Notes: a model not told the origin generated them from the letters alone. Counted from the stretch's first letter, positions 9,182 to 19,183 are shown. The stretch is DNA of 64,000 nt from Shewanella amazonensis SB2B (GCF_000015245.1 NC_008700.1:564001-628000), one strand, 5' to 3'. Program-made: numbers and translations.

Positions 9182-10231
9182 ATGTTCAAAAAGCTGCGTG
9201 GCATTTTTTCCAATGATCTTTCGATCGACCTGGGTACCGCCAACACCCTTATCTATGTGCGTGAAGAAGGTATTGTCCTCAATGAACCTTCGGTGGTGGC
9301 AATTCGTAACGAACGCAACAGCTCAGGGCAAAAGTCCGTGGCTGCTGTGGGTACCGAAGCCAAGCTGATGCTCGGACGTACCCCTGGCAATATTCAGGCG
9401 ATTCGCCCGATGAAAGACGGTGTAATCGCCGACTTTTATGTGACTGAGAAGATGCTGCAGCACTTCATTAAGCAAGTTCACAACAACAGTTTCTTTCGCC
9501 CAAGCCCCCGGGTGCTGGTGTGCGTGCCAGTAGGAGCCACCCAGGTGGAGCGCCGGGCCATCCGTGAATCAGCCATGGGCGCCGGTGCCCGCGAAGTGTA
9601 TCTGATTGAAGAGCCAATGGCGGCCGCCATCGGTGCCGGTCTGCCGGTTTCTGAAGCGACAGGCTCCATGGTGGTGGATATCGGTGGTGGTACCACTGAA
9701 GTGGCCATCATCTCCCTGAACGGTGTGGTGTACTCATCGTCTGTACGTATCGGTGGTGATAAGTTTGACGATGCCATTATCAATTATGTGCGTCGTAACT
9801 ACGGCAGCCTGATTGGTGAGGCCACAGCCGAACGTATCAAACACACCATAGGTACTGCTTATCCCGGCGATGAGGTGCTGGAAATTGAAGTGCGTGGTCG
9901 TAACCTGGCCGAAGGTGTGCCAAGAAGCTTCACCCTCAACAGCAACGAAATTCTTGAGGCCCTGCAAGAGCCGCTGTCGGGTATCGTCAGTGCCGTGATG
10001 GTGGCACTGGAGCAGTCTCCACCGGAACTGGCTTCTGATATCTCAGAGCGCGGCATGGTGCTCACAGGTGGTGGTGCGCTGTTGCGTGACCTCGACCGCC
10101 TGCTGATGCAGGAAACCGGTATCCCTGTGATGGTAGCCGAAGATCCGCTGACCTGTGTTGCCAGAGGCGGTGGTAAGGCCCTCGAAATGATCGACATGCA
10201 CGGTGGCGATCTCTTCTCCGAAGAAAATTAA
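9182..10231 (+). CDS. mreB: Rod-shape actin homologue MreB
   Basis: 349 residues starting MFKKLRGIF, the normal MreB N-terminus and length. The frame is open to a TTG at 9116, but that extension is not part of the family. Actin-fold nucleotide motifs are visible: phosphate 1 SIDLGTANT (about 15-23), phosphate 2 VVDIGGGTTE, and adenosine motif VLTGGGALL near 288. Forms membrane filaments that guide lateral wall synthesis. The 213-base gap upstream should hold its promoter; a hairpin separates it from mreC. Confidence 0.97.
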   Translation: MFKKLRGIFSNDLSIDLGTANTLIYVREEGIVLNEPSVVAIRNERNSSGQKSVAAVGTEAKLMLGRTPGNIQAIRPMKDGVIADFYVTEKMLQHFIKQVHNNSFFRPSPRVLVCVPVGATQVERRAIRESAMGAGAREVYLIEEPMAAAIGAGLPVSEATGSMVVDIGGGTTEVAIISLNGVVYSSSVRIGGDKFDDAIINYVRRNYGSLIGEATAERIKHTIGTAYPGDEVLEIEVRGRNLAEGVPRSFTLNSNEILEALQEPLSGIVSAVMVALEQSPPELASDISERGMVLTGGGALLRDLDRLLMQETGIPVMVAEDPLTCVARGGGKALEMIDMHGGDLFSEEN

Positions 10232-10245
10232 CACCACAGGTGAAA

Positions 10246-10274
10246 GAGGCGGTAAGGCTACCGCCTCCTTTGTT
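10246..10274 (+). terminator. Hairpin between mreB and mreC (partial terminator)
   Basis: Nine-bp stem (10246-10254 with 10259-10267), loop AGGC, then CTTTGTTTT running into the mreC ATG at 10277. It resembles an intrinsic terminator that would let most transcripts stop after mreB. It also occupies the place where an mreC Shine-Dalgarno should be. Confidence 0.65.
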
Positions 10275-10276
10275 TT

Positions 10277-11206
10277 ATGAAGCCTATTTTTGTTCGCGGC
10301 GTCTCAAATCAATTCCGACTGACACTGGCAATTATTTTGTCGGTGCTGCTTATCGTGGCCAACGATCGCCTCACGCCGGTTCGACAGTCCATGGCGACTC
10401 TGCTCAGCCCGCTGCAGTATCTGGCCAATGTTCCCGGCGACATGCTGGATGGTTTTGCCGAAATGCTCGCTACCCGCACCATGCTGGAACGTCAGAACGC
10501 CGAAATGTTGCGTCAGCAATTGATGATGAGCGAGCGCCTGCAGCGTTTTGAACATTTGCGCCAGGAAAACGAGCGTCTGCGTACCTTGCTCGGCTCGCCG
10601 CTGCATATGGATGCCCGCAAGATGGTGGCGGAGGTGATGGAAGTGGCCAGCGATCCATTCCATCAGCAAATTGTTATTAACCGCGGTACCCAAAATGGTG
10701 TCTATGTGGGCCAGCCTGTGCTCGATGCCCAGGGTATTGTGGGCCAGGTGGTTGAAGTCAGTGCCATTACGGCGCGGGTGCTGTTGATGTCTGACACCAG
10801 TCATGCCATCCCGGTGCGTATCACCCGTAACGATGTGCGCATGATAGTGAATGGCACAAGCGAGTTGGATGAAGTTGAATTAAGACACGTCGCCAAAAGC
10901 ACCGACGTGAAGGTGGGTGATTTGCTGGTGACCTCAGGCCTGGGCCGTCGTTTCCCGGAAGGATACCCGGTTGCGCGCGTCACCGTGGTAGAGCGTGACG
11001 ACGCCCAATCCTATGCCAAGGTGATGGCGCAGCCGCTGGCCGCGCTCGACCGTATTCGTTACTTGCTGCTGATTTGGCCCGATGCCGGAAACAACCCCGT
11101 GAATACCGAAGCCGTTGAGGGCACCACCGTCGATGACGTCAATGCGCCGGCCCAGAATGAGCCTGCCACAGAGGCTGTTCCAACCGCCGCTGAGGAGGCC
11201 CAATGA
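10277..11206 (+). CDS. mreC: Rod-shape determining protein MreC
   Basis: 309 residues. One transmembrane helix near 13-32, a coiled coil at about 65-105, then the two beta-barrel periplasmic domains (about 115-270) and an acidic Ala/Pro/Glu tail. Bitopic scaffold linking MreB to PBP2 and RodA. No Shine-Dalgarno is visible before ATG 10277, which sits right after a terminator-like hairpin. Overlaps mreD by 4 bases (ATGA). Confidence 0.95.
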   Translation: MKPIFVRGVSNQFRLTLAIILSVLLIVANDRLTPVRQSMATLLSPLQYLANVPGDMLDGFAEMLATRTMLERQNAEMLRQQLMMSERLQRFEHLRQENERLRTLLGSPLHMDARKMVAEVMEVASDPFHQQIVINRGTQNGVYVGQPVLDAQGIVGQVVEVSAITARVLLMSDTSHAIPVRITRNDVRMIVNGTSELDEVELRHVAKSTDVKVGDLLVTSGLGRRFPEGYPVARVTVVERDDAQSYAKVMAQPLAALDRIRYLLLIWPDAGNNPVNTEAVEGTTVDDVNAPAQNEPATEAVPTAAEEAQ

Positions 11207-11691
11207 GTCTGCAGGCCCCCAATCGTCGCATCGTGGTCTGGCTAACCCTGTTTGTCGGCTTGTTGTTTCAAATCATGCCGCTGCCTGATCTGGTTGCCGC
11301 CTGGCGTCCGGACTGGCTGCTGCTGGTGCTCATCTACTGGACCATGGCTTTGCCCCATAGATACAACATCCTGACCGCCTGGATTTTGGGGGTGGTATTG
11401 GATGTATTGCTGGGCGCGACCCTCGGCGTCAGGGCGCTGGCTTTTTCATTGGTGATTTACGTGGTGGCACTGCATTTTCAGCGTATGCGTAACTTCACTA
11501 TCTGGCAGCAGTCTTTGTTGGTTGCATCCCTGGTAGGGGTGTTTCATCTGGTGGTGTACTGGCTGCAGTACGTGCTGACCAAGGCCACTTACTCCCACGC
11601 CATCTTCTGGCCTGTGTTGTCCAGCCTCGTTATCTGGCCCTGGGTGTTCTGGTTCCTGCGTCGGGTGCGTCGCCGTTATAAAGTGAGATAA
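11203..11691 (+). CDS. mreD: Rod-shape determining protein MreD
   Basis: 162-residue polytopic membrane protein with about five hydrophobic helices, normal for MreD. It is the membrane partner of MreC in the elongasome. Starts inside the mreC stop (4-base overlap) and ends five bases before maf. Confidence 0.95.
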   Translation: MSLQAPNRRIVVWLTLFVGLLFQIMPLPDLVAAWRPDWLLLVLIYWTMALPHRYNILTAWILGVVLDVLLGATLGVRALAFSLVIYVVALHFQRMRNFTIWQQSLLVASLVGVFHLVVYWLQYVLTKATYSHAIFWPVLSSLVIWPWVFWFLRRVRRRYKVR

Positions 11692-11696
11692 ATTTC

Positions 11697-12281
11697 ATGA
11701 CTCTGGTGCTGGCATCCCAGTCACCCCGTCGCCGTGAGCTTCTTGCTCAGGCTGGTTTGGGTGTAGCGGGATTTTCCTTTGAGCGCGTTAATCCCGATAT
11801 CGATGAAACCCCGCTGGTCGGTGAATCCCCTGCGAACTATGTGGCGCGTCTTGCGGTCGAAAAAGCAAAGGCCGGGTTGGCACTTTGCGGACATATCCAG
11901 GCGCCCGTGGTGCTGGGCTCAGACACCATAGTGGTGCTCGATGGGGCGCTCCTTGGTAAACCCGGTGACAAAGCCGACGCCGTTGCCATGCTGAATGCAC
12001 TCTCTGGCCGTGAACATGAGGTCATGACTGCGGTGGCTCTCACTGACGGTGACCGTACCTTGTGCGACACTGTGACCACCAAGGTTCGCTTTGCCGACCT
12101 GTCCCGGCAGGATATTCTTGCCTATGTGGACACAGGTGAGCCCATGGATAAAGCCGGTGCCTATGGTATTCAGGGGCTGGGTGGTGTCTTTGTTGAAGCC
12201 ATCGACGGCAGTTACAGCGCCGTTGTTGGGCTACCTTTGGTGGAGAGTCGCCGTTTACTGGCTGCATTTTCACTGATTTAA
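11697..12281 (+). CDS. maf: Maf-family nucleoside triphosphate pyrophosphatase
   Basis: 194 residues. Starts with the signature LASQSPRRRELL (residues 4-15) and has the conserved GSDTIVVLDG and DKAGAYGIQG motifs. This subgroup (YhdE-like) hydrolyses non-canonical and modified nucleotides, dTTP/UTP and m5UTP in characterised members, to monophosphate and pyrophosphate. The position between mreD and rng is conserved in gammaproteobacteria. Confidence 0.93.
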   Translation: MTLVLASQSPRRRELLAQAGLGVAGFSFERVNPDIDETPLVGESPANYVARLAVEKAKAGLALCGHIQAPVVLGSDTIVVLDGALLGKPGDKADAVAMLNALSGREHEVMTAVALTDGDRTLCDTVTTKVRFADLSRQDILAYVDTGEPMDKAGAYGIQGLGGVFVEAIDGSYSAVVGLPLVESRRLLAAFSLI

Positions 12282-12328
12282 GCGGCATCGGCCCCAATCG
12301 ATTAACTGACTTTCCCTGAGGGGTAACC

Positions 12329-13837
12329 GTGAACACTGTGAGTAACTCCAGTCAGAAAAATCCGCGCAAGATTGGCTCTGAGCTTTTGATTAATGTCACC
12401 CCCAACGAGGCCAGAGTGGCGCTCGTGGAACACGGGGTGTTGCAGGAAGTCCATATCGAGCGCCGGATGAAGCGCGGCCTCGTGGGCAATATCTACAAGG
12501 GCAAAATCAGCCGGGTTCTCCCTGGCATGCAAGCTGCCTTTGTTGACATCGGCCTTGATAAGGCCGCGTTTTTACATGCCTCCGACATCATGCCCCATAC
12601 TGAATGCGTGGCCGATGTGGAAAAAGGCAACTTTGTGGTGCGCGACATCGCCGAGCTGGTGCGTCAGGGCCAGGACATCATGGTTCAGGTGGTAAAAGAC
12701 CCCCTGGGAACCAAGGGGGCGCGTCTGACCACAGACATCACACTGCCTTCCCGTTATCTGGTATTTATGCCCGGCTCAGCCCATGTGGGTGTTTCCCAAC
12801 GTATTGAATCGGAAGATGAAAGAACACGCCTGAAAGAAGCTACATTGCCCTTTGTTGACGAGGATGGCGGCTTTATTATCCGTACCGCGGCCGAAGGCGC
12901 CGGTGCCGAAGAGTTGGCACAGGATGCCGCCTTCCTGCGACGGGTCTGGGCCAAGGTAGCAGAGCGGCGCAAGCGTAAGGGCAGCTCACTGCTTTATCAG
13001 GATCTTGCCTTGCCGGTGCGCATCGTACGCGACTTTGTCGGGACAGATCTGGATCGTATTCAGGTGGACTCCCGCAGCACCTTCGAAGAGCTCAAGCATT
13101 TCGCCCAGGAGTTCATGCCGGAGTTTGAAGAAAAAATTGAGCTCTACAGCGGCAGCGTGCCCATCTTTGACCTCTACGATGTAGAAAACGAAATCCAGCG
13201 TGCCCTGGGGCGCAAAGTGGAACTCAAGTCCGGTGGTTACCTGATTATCGACCAGACCGAGGCCATGACGACTGTGGATATCAACACGGGCGCCTTTGTT
13301 GGCCATCGAAATCTTGAAGAGACCATCTTCAACACCAACCTTGAGGCGACCCAGGCCATTGCCCGTCAGCTGCGGCTGCGTAATCTCGGTGGCATTATCA
13401 TAATCGACTTTATCGACATGCTCAGTGAAGACCACCGCCAGCGGGTGTTGTCCAGTCTGACATCGGCCCTGGCCCACGACAGGGTTAAAACCAATGTGAG
13501 CGGTTTCTCCGGCCTGGGGCTGGTGGAAATGACCCGCAAACGCACCCGCGAGAGTCTCGAACATGTGCTCTGCGGCGAGTGTCCTGCCTGTAAGGGCAGT
13601 GGTTATATGAAGACGGTGGAAACGGTCACCTACGAAATTTTCCGTGAAATCATCCGTCTCGATAAGGCCTATGATGCCGATGAGTTTTTGGTGTACTGCG
13701 CGCCTGCGGTGCACGCTTGCCTCAGCGGCGATGAGCACCACCATGTGGCTGAGCTTGAAGTCTATATTGGCAAGCGGATCCGGGTGCAGATGGAGCCCCT
13801 GTATGCCCAGAACAAATACGATGTGGTAATGGTCTAG
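12329..13837 (+). CDS. rng: Ribonuclease G
   Basis: 502 residues from a GTG start, slightly longer than the usual 489. Contains the N-terminal S1 domain (about 40-130), the RNase E/G catalytic core with metal-binding Asp motifs (TVDINTG, IIIDFIDM) and the zinc-link CGECPACKG near residue 414. Endonuclease for 16S rRNA 5' maturation and some mRNAs. It lacks the RNase E C-terminal scaffold, so it is rng and not rne. Its stop overlaps the yhdP GTG by one base. Confidence 0.95.
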   Translation: MNTVSNSSQKNPRKIGSELLINVTPNEARVALVEHGVLQEVHIERRMKRGLVGNIYKGKISRVLPGMQAAFVDIGLDKAAFLHASDIMPHTECVADVEKGNFVVRDIAELVRQGQDIMVQVVKDPLGTKGARLTTDITLPSRYLVFMPGSAHVGVSQRIESEDERTRLKEATLPFVDEDGGFIIRTAAEGAGAEELAQDAAFLRRVWAKVAERRKRKGSSLLYQDLALPVRIVRDFVGTDLDRIQVDSRSTFEELKHFAQEFMPEFEEKIELYSGSVPIFDLYDVENEIQRALGRKVELKSGGYLIIDQTEAMTTVDINTGAFVGHRNLEETIFNTNLEATQAIARQLRLRNLGGIIIIDFIDMLSEDHRQRVLSSLTSALAHDRVKTNVSGFSGLGLVEMTRKRTRESLEHVLCGECPACKGSGYMKTVETVTYEIFREIIRLDKAYDADEFLVYCAPAVHACLSGDEHHHVAELEVYIGKRIRVQMEPLYAQNKYDVVMV

Positions 13838-16800
13838 TGGCAGCATTCTGGCGTCCGGCCTCACTGGGCCGGATTTGTGGATTAACGCTGGCAACCCTAC
13901 TGGTGCTGTTTGCACTGGGGGTCAGCCTCATCCGCAGCCTGCTGCCGCAACTGGAACAAGCCCGCGACAGGGTTACTGATTATCTGTGGGAAAACTACCG
14001 CATTGAAGTCAAAGTCAGCCGTCTGGCGGCGGAGTGGCAAGCCTTTGGACCGTCATTGACGGTTGAAAACCTGATTTTACCCCCCCAGGAAGGGTTGCCG
14101 CTTACCCTGATTATCAAACGCACCGACATCAAGCTGGACTTCTGGCAAACCCTGATGAACCGCGAACCCACGGTGGAACATGTGGCCTTCGAGGGGGTGC
14201 AGATTGCGTTGGACCTTGACGCCATGGGGGGCTCTGGCCCGCAAGAGTCTGTGCCTGTCAGCAACGACACTACACGGGTAAAAGAGACCACCCGGGTAAT
14301 AGATTGGTTGTCACCCTTGCTGCTGGAACAGCTACAGCAATTTGCCCTTACCGACGCCACTGTGCAGCTCAAGAGTAAATACCACGATTTCCGGCCCATC
14401 TACGTGGGCGATTTGCGCTGGCTGAATCTGGACGGCCGCCACCGGGCCGAAGGCTATGTGTATCTGGACGACAGGGCATCTGTCTCCGAGCGTTTGTCGC
14501 TGCAAATCGATTTTAAAGGCGATGGAAGTCAGCCGGAAAGCATTCACGGCCAGTTGTATCTGGCCGCCCGGGCGCTGGATTTGGGTGAGTGGGCAGCGCG
14601 CCAGCCCAATCCCTTCAACGAGGCCGAACCCTTACCCTTGGCCGGTGTCGTTAACTTTGAAGCCTGGGCGGATGTCGCCAATCTCAGTTTGATGTCGGCG
14701 CTGGTGCAGTTTTCACCTTCTTACGTGCAGTGGCCCGGCCTCGAAAATCAGCAGCGCTTTGCCGTCGATGGTGGCAGTCTTGTGTGGCAGCGACATGGCC
14801 GTGGCTGGTTGTTTGGCAGTGACAAGCTTGTGCTCAAGAGTAATGGTACGCTCTGGCCGGAGACCGGGATGGCCGCCATGTATGATGGCGTTGAGCTTAA
14901 GGCTAAACTGGATGCGTTGGATTTGGGTGCCCTGTCGCCCCTGGTCCCCCTTATCCCCGGGCTCACCATTGACGGTTTGAAAACCCTGCTTGCCCTGCAC
15001 CCCCAGGGGCAGTTACAGGACATGCGCCTGCACCATAAGGCTTTGCCTGGCACAGCTGAGCAGGAAAGCGCCCGTCAATTAGCGATAAGTGCCGGGTTCA
15101 GTGGACTGGGATGGCAACAGGTGAGTCATATCCCGGGGCTTAAACAGCTCGACGCAAGCGTGTTTTTCGATGGCGAATTACTGCGGGCTTCTTTACCTGC
15201 CCAGACCCTTGAAGTCGACTTTGGCACCCAAGCTTTTAAAGCGCCGCTGGTTTTCCATACCCCGGGAATAGAGCTTGGGTATGACCTGAGCGAGAACGCA
15301 TTGCTCGCCCCCTCGGTACAGCTCGAGAATCCCGATTTGGCAGTGGATGCCGCCATGAAAATGGTGTTCAGCCAACCGACTCATCTGGCGCTCTCCGCCG
15401 GTGTTGAGGTGCGGGACGCTGCCCGTGCTGGCTACTACTTCCCCCGAGCGGCCATGGGCAGCGATTTGGCCGATTATCTGGAAGGGGCGATTATCGCAGG
15501 TCGCACCCGCGATGCGGCCGTGGTGTGGAACGGGGCGCTCCAAGATTTCCCTTATCGGGACAACAGCGGCATTTTTCAGGCAGGCTTTGTGATGGACGAG
15601 GCCAATTACGCCTTCCAGCCTGATTGGCCAGCCGTTACTGAGTTGTCGCTGCGTGCCCTGTTTGAAAACCTGCGTATGGATATCTGGGTGGATGAAGGCA
15701 AGCTCAGGGCGGTGAATGCCGCCGGAGCCCATGTGTATATTCCCGAAATGAGCCACGAAACCGTATTACACGTGGAGGCGGCGCTTGCCACCACGGGGCC
15801 TGCGGCCACAGCAGTATTGCAGGCGTCTCCTTTGAAGCACTCAGTGGGCGCCGTGTTGGATGTGGTGAAGGTACAGGGCGCAGTAAAAGGGGATCTGGAC
15901 CTGGTTATTCCCCTCTATCACGGCGGCAAGCCTGACATCCAGGGGCTGGTGCTCTTTGATGATACCCCTGTCTATCTCGATACCCCGGGGGTGCAGCTCA
16001 ACCGCCTCAAGGGTGAACTCAGGTTTGCCAACGACAGAATTGAGGCCGAGGGGCTAAGTGCCCGCCTCTTTGGTCAGCCCCTCAGTTTGGATGTGTTTGG
16101 CGCAGATGATGCCAAAGGCTATAAAGTTGATACCACACTCAAGAGCGGCTGGGATCTGGCCTCCTTACCGCCTTCACTGGACAACCCCCTGAGTGATTTC
16201 TACGCCGGTGTGTTGGCCTGGCAGGGCTCTCTGGGGCTGACACTGCCCAGGGCCGGTGGTTTTAATATCGAGGCAGAAGCCGAGTCCAGCTTGCGCAACG
16301 CCGAGCTTAAACTGCCACCGCCCTTTGCCAAAAGCGTGGGCGTGCCCATGCCACTGAAGCTCACACTGCAGGGAAATGGCGAGGGGTTGGCGTTGGATGT
16401 GTTCCTGGATAACAAGGGGCACTTTGCCGGACATATACTGCCTTCGAGCGGTACCATGGACAGTTTTCTGCTGACCTTGGCTGATAGCCTGAACGCTCCG
16501 GAAGGGGGCGGTGTGTCCGAAAAAGTCAGCGATTCCCAACATTCCACCACTCCCGACAATCCAGGTGTTTCAGAAGGTGTGGGCGTCAGCACAATCACAG
16601 CGGCAGACGCCAATCCAACTCAGGCGAATCCTGAGTCTACTCCGGCAGAGAATGCGATACAGGGCTCTGAGCCCACAGTCCCACAGTCAGCCTCGGTATC
16701 GGCGGTGACTTCTCTTGCACAGAGCTCTCGTTCCGCTGCAGGGGGGCGCCTCGATGTTACCCTGCGCCAGGCGAGTTTTAATGACTGGCTGCCCATCATC

Positions 16801-18384
16801 ATCGGATTTGTGGACTCAAGCACAGCAGTGCCCGCATCTGACAATGCCCAGCAAGTCTCTCCAGAAGCGCTGGTCAATCCTGAACCTCAATCCACGGGCT
16901 TCTTTCCAAAGCTCGAAGGTATCTTTGCCGATATAGGTCAGCTGACACTTTTTGGGCAGTCCCTCGCCGATGCGCAAATCTTTGCCCGTCCGGAAGATGG
17001 CCTGTGGCGCGTCAGCACCTATGCCAACGAGTTCAGTGGTGATATCGATCTCTTCCCCGATTGGCACCGCGGCGGCATTAAACTCAGGGCCAGTAAATTA
17101 TATCTGTCTCCCGAGTTCACCGAGGCGGAGGCCGAAGCCAAGGTGCTGGGAGATGAACAGTTCAGCAGTAATCTGCCGCCTATCGCGGTGGATGTAGATG
17201 ACTTTCGGCTCTACGACCGTGCCCTGGGGCACCTGGTGTTACAGGGGCAGCCCGAGCCGGGCCGCTACAATTTTCAAACCCTGTCACTCTCATCCGGCGC
17301 TGCTACCTTAAAGGGGCAGGGTGGCTGGTTGATGGACGTCAATCAAACCCGCATGGAGTTCAGTCTCAAGGCGGATAAGTTTGATGCCTTGGCGCAGCAG
17401 CTGGGCATTACCCCGGGTATCAAGGATTCGCCTTTGGATATCAGCGCCGAGCTCTTCTGGCAGGGGGCGCCCCACGAGTTTGACCTTGGCAGCCTCAGTG
17501 GAGGACTCAAGTTTGCACTCGGCAAAGGCAGCCTGACCGAAATCAGTGACAAGGGCGCCCGTATTTTCTCTCTCTTCAGCCTGGATTCGCTGCTGCGCAA
17601 GCTGTCGCTGGACTTCACGGACGTGTTTGGCAAGGGGATGTTCTATAACAGTTTTGCCGGCACCCTGGAGCTGGATAATGGCGTTGTGAAAACCCGCGAC
17701 ACCGAGATGGACGCCATCGCTGGCAATATGAAGGTACGTGGCTTTACCGACCTGACCACCCAGAGCCTGAACTACGACATTCGTTTTGTGCCCCAGCTGG
17801 CCTCCAGTGTGCCAACTGTGGTGCTGCTCAGTACCAGTGCCTGGACCATGGGTCTGGGTGCCTTTGCCCTCACCAAAGTATTGGAACCCGTGATTGAGGT
17901 GATTTCGGAAATTCGTTTCCGTCTCTCTGGCACCATGACAGACCCCATGCTCGAAGAGCTGGAGCGTAAGAGCAAAGAGATAGAAATTCCCGAGTCGGTA
18001 CTGCCAAGGCCAAAAGAGGGTGAGGCACCAGCATCTTCGGCAGATGGCGCTGTGTCGGCGGAGCAAGGGGGCGTAGAGCAGGCACAGGCTGCGCAGTCTG
18101 AGCCAGGGCAACAAGCCCCTGAACAGGCAAAGCCTGACTCTGTGCCTCAATCAGCGCCCGTAAAAGATCCAGTGCCGGAGCCAACAGAAGAGCCGGAGTC
18201 CCAAATTCCTGAAACGCCCTCAGCCGCCGAGCCCGAACCTTCGTCGCAGTTGCCCGGCGCATCCGAGCCGGTACAATTGAGTCATTATTTACGCCATGGA
18301 GAAAAGCATGCAGGTCAGTTTGCTGCAATGCCAGAGCAGCCGGGATGTAGAGGCCAATCTGGCCTTTATCGAATCGCAGCTTGA
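13837..18384 (+). CDS. yhdP: AsmA-like lipid transport protein YhdP
   Basis: 1515 residues, clearly longer than E. coli YhdP (about 1270). One N-terminal transmembrane helix (about 10-32), then a very long beta-rich AsmA-like body, expected to form a periplasm-spanning groove for phospholipid transport to the outer membrane (TamB/YdbH family). The family C-terminal region (LKVRGFTDLTTQSL to GTMTDPML) is at about 1290-1370. The extra length is a low-complexity Ser/Pro/Glu insert (about 888-970) and an Ala/Pro/Glu/Gln tail (about 1390-1515) that runs out of frame across the start of the next gene. Confidence 0.9.
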   Translation: MAAFWRPASLGRICGLTLATLLVLFALGVSLIRSLLPQLEQARDRVTDYLWENYRIEVKVSRLAAEWQAFGPSLTVENLILPPQEGLPLTLIIKRTDIKLDFWQTLMNREPTVEHVAFEGVQIALDLDAMGGSGPQESVPVSNDTTRVKETTRVIDWLSPLLLEQLQQFALTDATVQLKSKYHDFRPIYVGDLRWLNLDGRHRAEGYVYLDDRASVSERLSLQIDFKGDGSQPESIHGQLYLAARALDLGEWAARQPNPFNEAEPLPLAGVVNFEAWADVANLSLMSALVQFSPSYVQWPGLENQQRFAVDGGSLVWQRHGRGWLFGSDKLVLKSNGTLWPETGMAAMYDGVELKAKLDALDLGALSPLVPLIPGLTIDGLKTLLALHPQGQLQDMRLHHKALPGTAEQESARQLAISAGFSGLGWQQVSHIPGLKQLDASVFFDGELLRASLPAQTLEVDFGTQAFKAPLVFHTPGIELGYDLSENALLAPSVQLENPDLAVDAAMKMVFSQPTHLALSAGVEVRDAARAGYYFPRAAMGSDLADYLEGAIIAGRTRDAAVVWNGALQDFPYRDNSGIFQAGFVMDEANYAFQPDWPAVTELSLRALFENLRMDIWVDEGKLRAVNAAGAHVYIPEMSHETVLHVEAALATTGPAATAVLQASPLKHSVGAVLDVVKVQGAVKGDLDLVIPLYHGGKPDIQGLVLFDDTPVYLDTPGVQLNRLKGELRFANDRIEAEGLSARLFGQPLSLDVFGADDAKGYKVDTTLKSGWDLASLPPSLDNPLSDFYAGVLAWQGSLGLTLPRAGGFNIEAEAESSLRNAELKLPPPFAKSVGVPMPLKLTLQGNGEGLALDVFLDNKGHFAGHILPSSGTMDSFLLTLADSLNAPEGGGVSEKVSDSQHSTTPDNPGVSEGVGVSTITAADANPTQANPESTPAENAIQGSEPTVPQSASVSAVTSLAQSSRSAAGGRLDVTLRQASFNDWLPIIIGFVDSSTAVPASDNAQQVSPEALVNPEPQSTGFFPKLEGIFADIGQLTLFGQSLADAQIFARPEDGLWRVSTYANEFSGDIDLFPDWHRGGIKLRASKLYLSPEFTEAEAEAKVLGDEQFSSNLPPIAVDVDDFRLYDRALGHLVLQGQPEPGRYNFQTLSLSSGAATLKGQGGWLMDVNQTRMEFSLKADKFDALAQQLGITPGIKDSPLDISAELFWQGAPHEFDLGSLSGGLKFALGKGSLTEISDKGARIFSLFSLDSLLRKLSLDFTDVFGKGMFYNSFAGTLELDNGVVKTRDTEMDAIAGNMKVRGFTDLTTQSLNYDIRFVPQLASSVPTVVLLSTSAWTMGLGAFALTKVLEPVIEVISEIRFRLSGTMTDPMLEELERKSKEIEIPESVLPRPKEGEAPASSADGAVSAEQGGVEQAQAAQSEPGQQAPEQAKPDSVPQSAPVKDPVPEPTEEPESQIPETPSAAEPEPSSQLPGASEPVQLSHYLRHGEKHAGQFAAMPEQPGCRGQSGLYRIAA

Positions 18385-19150
18385 GCGGTTGCCAAGAGTG
18401 CCCGGTGAGCCCCAACTGGTGGTGCTGCCCGAGTGTTGCTTGCTGTTTGGTGGTCATGAGAGTGAACAGCTCGCCTGGTCCGGCGAAGATGAGCCACTGA
18501 AACACGCACTGGCAGCACTGGCGGCCCGCTTCGGGGTATTTCTGGTGGCGGGCACTATTCCCGCCCGCAGTGGCGATGGCCGGGTTTATAGCCGATGCTA
18601 TGTATTTGATGATGCCGGCAATGTGCTGGGGCACTATGAAAAAATCCACCTGTTCGATGTGGATGTGGCCGATGGCACCAAAACCTACCGGGAGAGCGAC
18701 ACCTTCTGTCCCGGTGAAAACCTGGTGGTGGTGGACACCCCCTTCGGTAAACTGGGTCTCGCCATTTGTTACGATGTGCGCTTCCCCGACATGTTCCGCG
18801 CATTGAGGCTGGCGGGCGCCGAGATAATCGCACTGCCTGCTGCCTTTACCAGGGTGACAGGGGAAGCGCACTGGGAAATACTGCTCAAGGCCCGTGCCAT
18901 AGAGAGCCAATGCTTTGTACTGGGGGCCGCCCAGTGGGGCGCCCATAATACCGGCAGCCGTGAAACCTGGGGCCAGAGTATGCTGATTGACCCATGGGGT
19001 CGCACCCTGGCCGAGCTTGTCCAAGGCACAGGTTGGGTGCAGGCGAGGCTAGACAGGGACGAGTTGACCAGGGTACGTGCCGCCATGCCGGTGGTCAGCC
19101 ATAACCGTTTTGCCGCCCCCGAGCTGCTGCCCACGAAAGCCGGTCAATAA
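18308..19150 (+). CDS. Nitrilase-family amidase (Nit/deaminated glutathione amidase type)
   Basis: 280 residues from ATG 18308, which has GGAG six bases upstream and starts like other Nit proteins; an ATG at 18296 is also in frame. The carbon-nitrogen hydrolase triad is visible: Glu42 (VLPE), Lys112 (YEKIHLFD) and Cys154 (ICYDVRFP). Nit1-type members repair deaminated glutathione or hydrolyse omega-amides. The position between yhdP and tldD is conserved in Shewanella and relatives. Overlaps the yhdP tail by 77 bases in another frame. Confidence 0.9.
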   Translation: MQVSLLQCQSSRDVEANLAFIESQLERLPRVPGEPQLVVLPECCLLFGGHESEQLAWSGEDEPLKHALAALAARFGVFLVAGTIPARSGDGRVYSRCYVFDDAGNVLGHYEKIHLFDVDVADGTKTYRESDTFCPGENLVVVDTPFGKLGLAICYDVRFPDMFRALRLAGAEIIALPAAFTRVTGEAHWEILLKARAIESQCFVLGAAQWGAHNTGSRETWGQSMLIDPWGRTLAELVQGTGWVQARLDRDELTRVRAAMPVVSHNRFAAPELLPTKAGQ

Positions 19151-19183
19151 CTACAGAATTTTATTAGGGAAAAGAGAAACCAG

